This document shows positions 61,866-64,000 of a stretch of 64,000 bases of DNA, one piece after another. The translations under genes were made by a program, and so were the position numbers. Positions within the stretch are counted from its first letter, which is position 1, and each line of letters begins with the position of its first letter. This DNA is from an uncultured Lachnospiraceae bacterium. Its GTDB lineage: Bacteria; Bacillota; Clostridia; Lachnospirales; Lachnospiraceae. The stretch covers positions 1 to 64,000 of the forward strand of contig CAOKWI010000016.1 of assembly GCA_948473115.1 (NCBI GenBank), written 5' to 3'. A model generated the notes under the pieces. It did no database searches. It saw only the letters and a list, made by a program, of their open reading frames with translations, and was not told where the DNA came from.

Positions 61866-62945
61866 ATGGGAGAGAAGGACAGGGCAGAAAAACTGTTCAT
61901 GGGTTGTCCGGATGTGTTTGCGGAACTTGTCAATGTTCTGGTGTATCAGGGGGAAAGAGTTCTGGCGGAGGACAGTATGGTTCCGGGGCCGACGGAAAGC
62001 ACATACCTGGGAAAGAAGGCGAAGCTGGCCGGACAATTCCAGGATTACAGCATGTATGAAACGGTTCGGGGAGAGATACACGCATTGTACACGGTGGAGA
62101 ACCAGAGCGATGTGGATCCGCAGATGGTTCTTCGCCATGCGGGGTATGAAGGCGCCGCCTACCGGAGGCAGTATGGTCAGGGGAAAGCGGTTGTGCAGAC
62201 TCGACCGGAGGGACAGAACATGCTGGCTGGACAGACTATGCCGGAGGGACATGGCATGCCGGCTGACCAGCCCATGTCGGGGGAACGGATCATGGTGGAA
62301 GGCCAGACCATGACGGAGGGACATGGCATGCTGGGGGGCCGAACCATGCCGGAAGGAAGAGCGGTCTACCCTGTCATTAGCTTGGTACTGAACTGGGGAG
62401 AGCAGCGCTGGACGGCGGCTACAGCGATTCACGACCTGATTGGTTATCCGGTACACAGAGGGGCAGAGGACTATGTGGACAAAAACAGGATGCATGTATT
62501 TGACATGCGTTTCCTGGATGGAACAGTAAGGGGTCTGTTTGAGGGGGACGTGAGGGTGGTTCTGGATTATCTCTCCGACAGAGAGAGCTTGATCCGGCGC
62601 CGTCAGGAACTGAGGAATCCGGAGGAGGTCATGCGGATGCTCCACGCATTATCCGGTGACACAAGGTACCTGAAATACATATCAATCATGAAGGAAAAAG
62701 GAGGATCAGCCGTGTGTGATTTGTTGGATGAAATGGTGAACAAGGGAATAGAAATTGGAAAGAAGAGGGGGATTGAGGAGGGACTGCAAAAAGGGCTACA
62801 GAAGGGGCTGCAGGACGGCCTTAAGGCACTTATATCTACTTGCAGGGGATTTGGATTTTCCTTTGAGGAGACAGCGGAAAGAGTGAAGGAGAATTTCTGC
62901 CTGGGGGATGAGGAAACCGGGAACAGCATGAAATTGTATTGGTAG
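61866..62945 (+). CDS. Rpn-family PD-(D/E)XK nuclease (putative transposase-like)
   Basis: The 359 residues from the chosen start match Rpn/YhgA-like proteins: MGEKDRAEKLFMGCPDVFAE, then LVNVLVYQGERVL, YTVENQSDVDPQMVLRHAGYEGAAYRRQ and the C-terminal KGIEIGKKRGIEEGLQKGLQ repeats. The Glu in YTVENQSD is in the position of the Rpn nuclease core (E-x-Q in place of E-x-K). The start at 61866 follows GGGAGGAG. An insert of nine methionine-rich hexapeptides interrupts the domain after RQYGQGK. Family members promote RecA-independent recombination in E. coli. Confidence 0.83.
   Translation: MGEKDRAEKLFMGCPDVFAELVNVLVYQGERVLAEDSMVPGPTESTYLGKKAKLAGQFQDYSMYETVRGEIHALYTVENQSDVDPQMVLRHAGYEGAAYRRQYGQGKAVVQTRPEGQNMLAGQTMPEGHGMPADQPMSGERIMVEGQTMTEGHGMLGGRTMPEGRAVYPVISLVLNWGEQRWTAATAIHDLIGYPVHRGAEDYVDKNRMHVFDMRFLDGTVRGLFEGDVRVVLDYLSDRESLIRRRQELRNPEEVMRMLHALSGDTRYLKYISIMKEKGGSAVCDLLDEMVNKGIEIGKKRGIEEGLQKGLQKGLQDGLKALISTCRGFGFSFEETAERVKENFCLGDEETGNSMKLYW
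62205..62366 (+). repeat. 18-bp coding repeat in the Rpn-family gene
   Basis: Nine in-frame units of 18 bp encode hexapeptides of the type PEGQNM, LAGQTM, PEGHGM, PADQPM, SGERIM, VEGQTM, TEGHGM, LGGRTM and PEGRAV. Four units form a higher-order 72-bp repeat, seen by comparing 62229 and 62301. The insert lies in a loop of the nuclease fold. Confidence 0.88.
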
Positions 62946-63001
62946 TATTGGTAGATCTGATGCTGTGTGTGGGTATTTACGTGGGATAGCGTGCTGCGGA
63001 G

Positions 63002-63152
63002 TAACCGTGCACGGTTGAACTTCAGGTAATGTTGTGTAATTGTATTACCCGTATACGGTTAACTTGCAGTTAATGTCATGCGTTTTCATTACCCGCAAAC
63101 GGTTAACTGTCCGCCTCTGTCATACAGGCTTATTAATTGTATACGGTTAATT
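63002..63152 (+). repeat. Four iterated dyad motifs with 44-bp period
   Basis: The core CGGTT(A/G)A recurs at 63012, 63056, 63100 and 63144, each exactly 44 bp apart. Each is the right half of a dyad: AACCGTGCACGGTT, ACCCGTATACGGTT, ACCCGCAAACGGTT and ATTGTATACGGTT. ATTACCC precedes two of them. The bases between are only loosely related. The array lies between the Rpn-family gene and the GT4 gene. Confidence 0.85.
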
Positions 63153-63162
63153 CTTTTTTGGT

Positions 63163-63462
63163 AAATAAGTGACACAGAAACAAAACCATTGGCAGAGAGC
63201 GGACAGATAAAAAATGAATATGTAATTGTTGAGATCGTAAATTTGTGTTAAACTAATTATAACCTTTTTGGTTTATGTGATTGTTAAGTACCGAAAGTGG
63301 CGTGTGTCCAAAATAATGAATACTAAAGGTATATTTAGCAAAAGCAATTTTATGAAGCCAGATTGGAATAATATAGAGAATGTAAATGATTAACGTTGGT
63401 AGACGTTGAGGCCGGAAGAGGGCGCACTGATTGTCTTTAGAGGGAGTGATAGAAAGTAATCT
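63163..63462 (+). other. AT-rich gap before the GT4 gene
   Basis: No gene can be supported here. A possible promoter is TTGAGA (63229-63234) with an A/T-rich -10 region around 63254-63263, but spacing is poor. A short dyad AACCTTTTTGGTT lies at 63261-63273. The segment is clearly richer in A and T than the left part of the window. Confidence 0.35.
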
Positions 63463-64000
63463 ATGATGAATATAGCGTTTGTTTTACCAGAATTTGTAAC
63501 AGAAAAAGAAGCTGGTGGATTGGCAACCTATCATGACAATATAGCAAGGTTGCTTGCAGATGCCGGGCATAGGGTATTAATATTTGTCCAATCAGATAAA
63601 TCGGAAGAACTGGATTACTATCCGGGAATCAAGGTGGAAAGAGTTTATACTGATTTAAGTGAAGTCAATCCAAATATTCCTGGGTCGTTTATGCGGGCAT
63701 GGAGTATTGGAATGAAAGAGGCTCTGTGTAAAAAAATAAATGAGGGTGAAAAAGTTGATTTAGTGCAATATTCCAATTTCATGGGGTATGGAATAGACCG
63801 TATTGACATTCCTACAGTGGTGCGGGTTTCTTCTTATAGACCATTACTAAGGGCTGCGGATAGAGAAGATTTTAATATCTGGGAAAAATATAAAAGCATT
63901 AAGGTGCCAGATTTTCTGGAGGATATTGCGGTAATGAAGGCAGATGCCATATATAGTCCAAGTTATCTCATTGCAGACTATGTTAAAGAGCAGACGGGTA
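63463..64000 (+). CDS. Family 4 glycosyltransferase, N-terminal part (runs off window)
   Basis: The frame is open from ATG at 63463 (or 63466) to the end of the window, 179 residues. The start MMNIAFVLPEFVTEKEAGGL with TYHDNIARLLADAGHRVLIF is the typical acceptor half of GT4 enzymes, and KADAIYSPSYLIADYVKEQT is the usual segment near residue 165. The donor-binding half lies outside. Codon use is AT-rich, unlike the first polysaccharide locus, so it may begin another, horizontally acquired glycan cluster. Confidence 0.82.
   Translation, partial: MMNIAFVLPEFVTEKEAGGLATYHDNIARLLADAGHRVLIFVQSDKSEELDYYPGIKVERVYTDLSEVNPNIPGSFMRAWSIGMKEALCKKINEGEKVDLVQYSNFMGYGIDRIDIPTVVRVSSYRPLLRAADREDFNIWEKYKSIKVPDFLEDIAVMKADAIYSPSYLIADYVKEQTG

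Noticed and set aside
61669-62313. Plus-strand frame overlapping the Rpn-family gene
   Set aside because: The other frame has family motifs and a GGAGG ribosome site; this one is Arg/Trp-rich shadow sequence.
63002-63152. CRISPR array
   Set aside because: The repeated unit is short and dyadic, spacers are related to each other, and no cas genes are nearby.

Overview
The window looks like a chromosomal segment of a motile, Gram-positive anaerobe of the Clostridia, most likely the Lachnospiraceae. The reasons are moderately GC-rich coding sequence with strong AGGAGG ribosome sites, a sigma-D type flagellar regulon with FliW-CsrA control, tandem FlgK paralogues, LytR-CpsA-Psr and GH25 envelope proteins, and Rpn/Uma2-type proteins. 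The assignment is inference from gene content; no rRNA, tRNA or CRISPR array was seen.

Positions 1-28713 are a surface polysaccharide locus. It holds dTDP-rhamnose genes (rfbB, rfbA, rfbC; rfbD is not in the window), two paralogous membrane-anchored GH25 lysozymes, a Wzm/Wzt-type ABC exporter, a methyltransferase-kinase-like fusion resembling the chain terminator WbdD, five or more family 2 glycosyltransferases, multi-pass membrane proteins (one frameshifted in a T7 run), a phosphoglucomutase, a polyprenyl-phosphate sugar transferase, an LCP ligase and glmS. A plausible scheme is: sugars are made, a repeat unit is started on undecaprenyl phosphate, the chain is extended and capped in the cytoplasm, exported by Wzm/Wzt, attached to peptidoglycan by the LCP enzyme, with the lysozymes remodelling the wall.

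Positions 28714-36375 hold an HtrA protease and then an AT-richer three-gene cassette with its own near-consensus promoter: an AAA ATPase, an unrecognised protein and an AIPR-family (abortive infection) protein. A GtrII-like glucosyltransferase follows 13 bp later. This is the best candidate for an undescribed defence system.

Positions 36376-49318 are a late flagellar operon set: flgM, flgN, flgK, a second flgK, flgL, fliW, csrA, flaG, fliD, fliS, a fliT-like chaperone and two flagellin genes of identical protein sequence. Four sigma-D type promoters can be read. Positions 49382-59903 look like a flagellin glycosylation island (a three-domain glycosyltransferase, two CgeB-like glycosyltransferases and a radical SAM protein), interrupted by an AT-rich DNA methyltransferase and PD-(D/E)XK nuclease pair (53863-57452).

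Positions 60023-64000 are accessory DNA: a 60-residue protein under a palindrome-covered promoter, a serine recombinase, a decayed Uma2 gene, an Rpn-family nuclease with methionine-rich hexapeptide repeats, four iterated motifs spaced exactly 44 bp apart, and the start of a GT4 glycosyltransferase. Two families of short non-coding inverted-repeat elements (about 170-220 bp) are scattered through the window. Several copies show 8-bp target duplications and compensatory changes in their hairpins.
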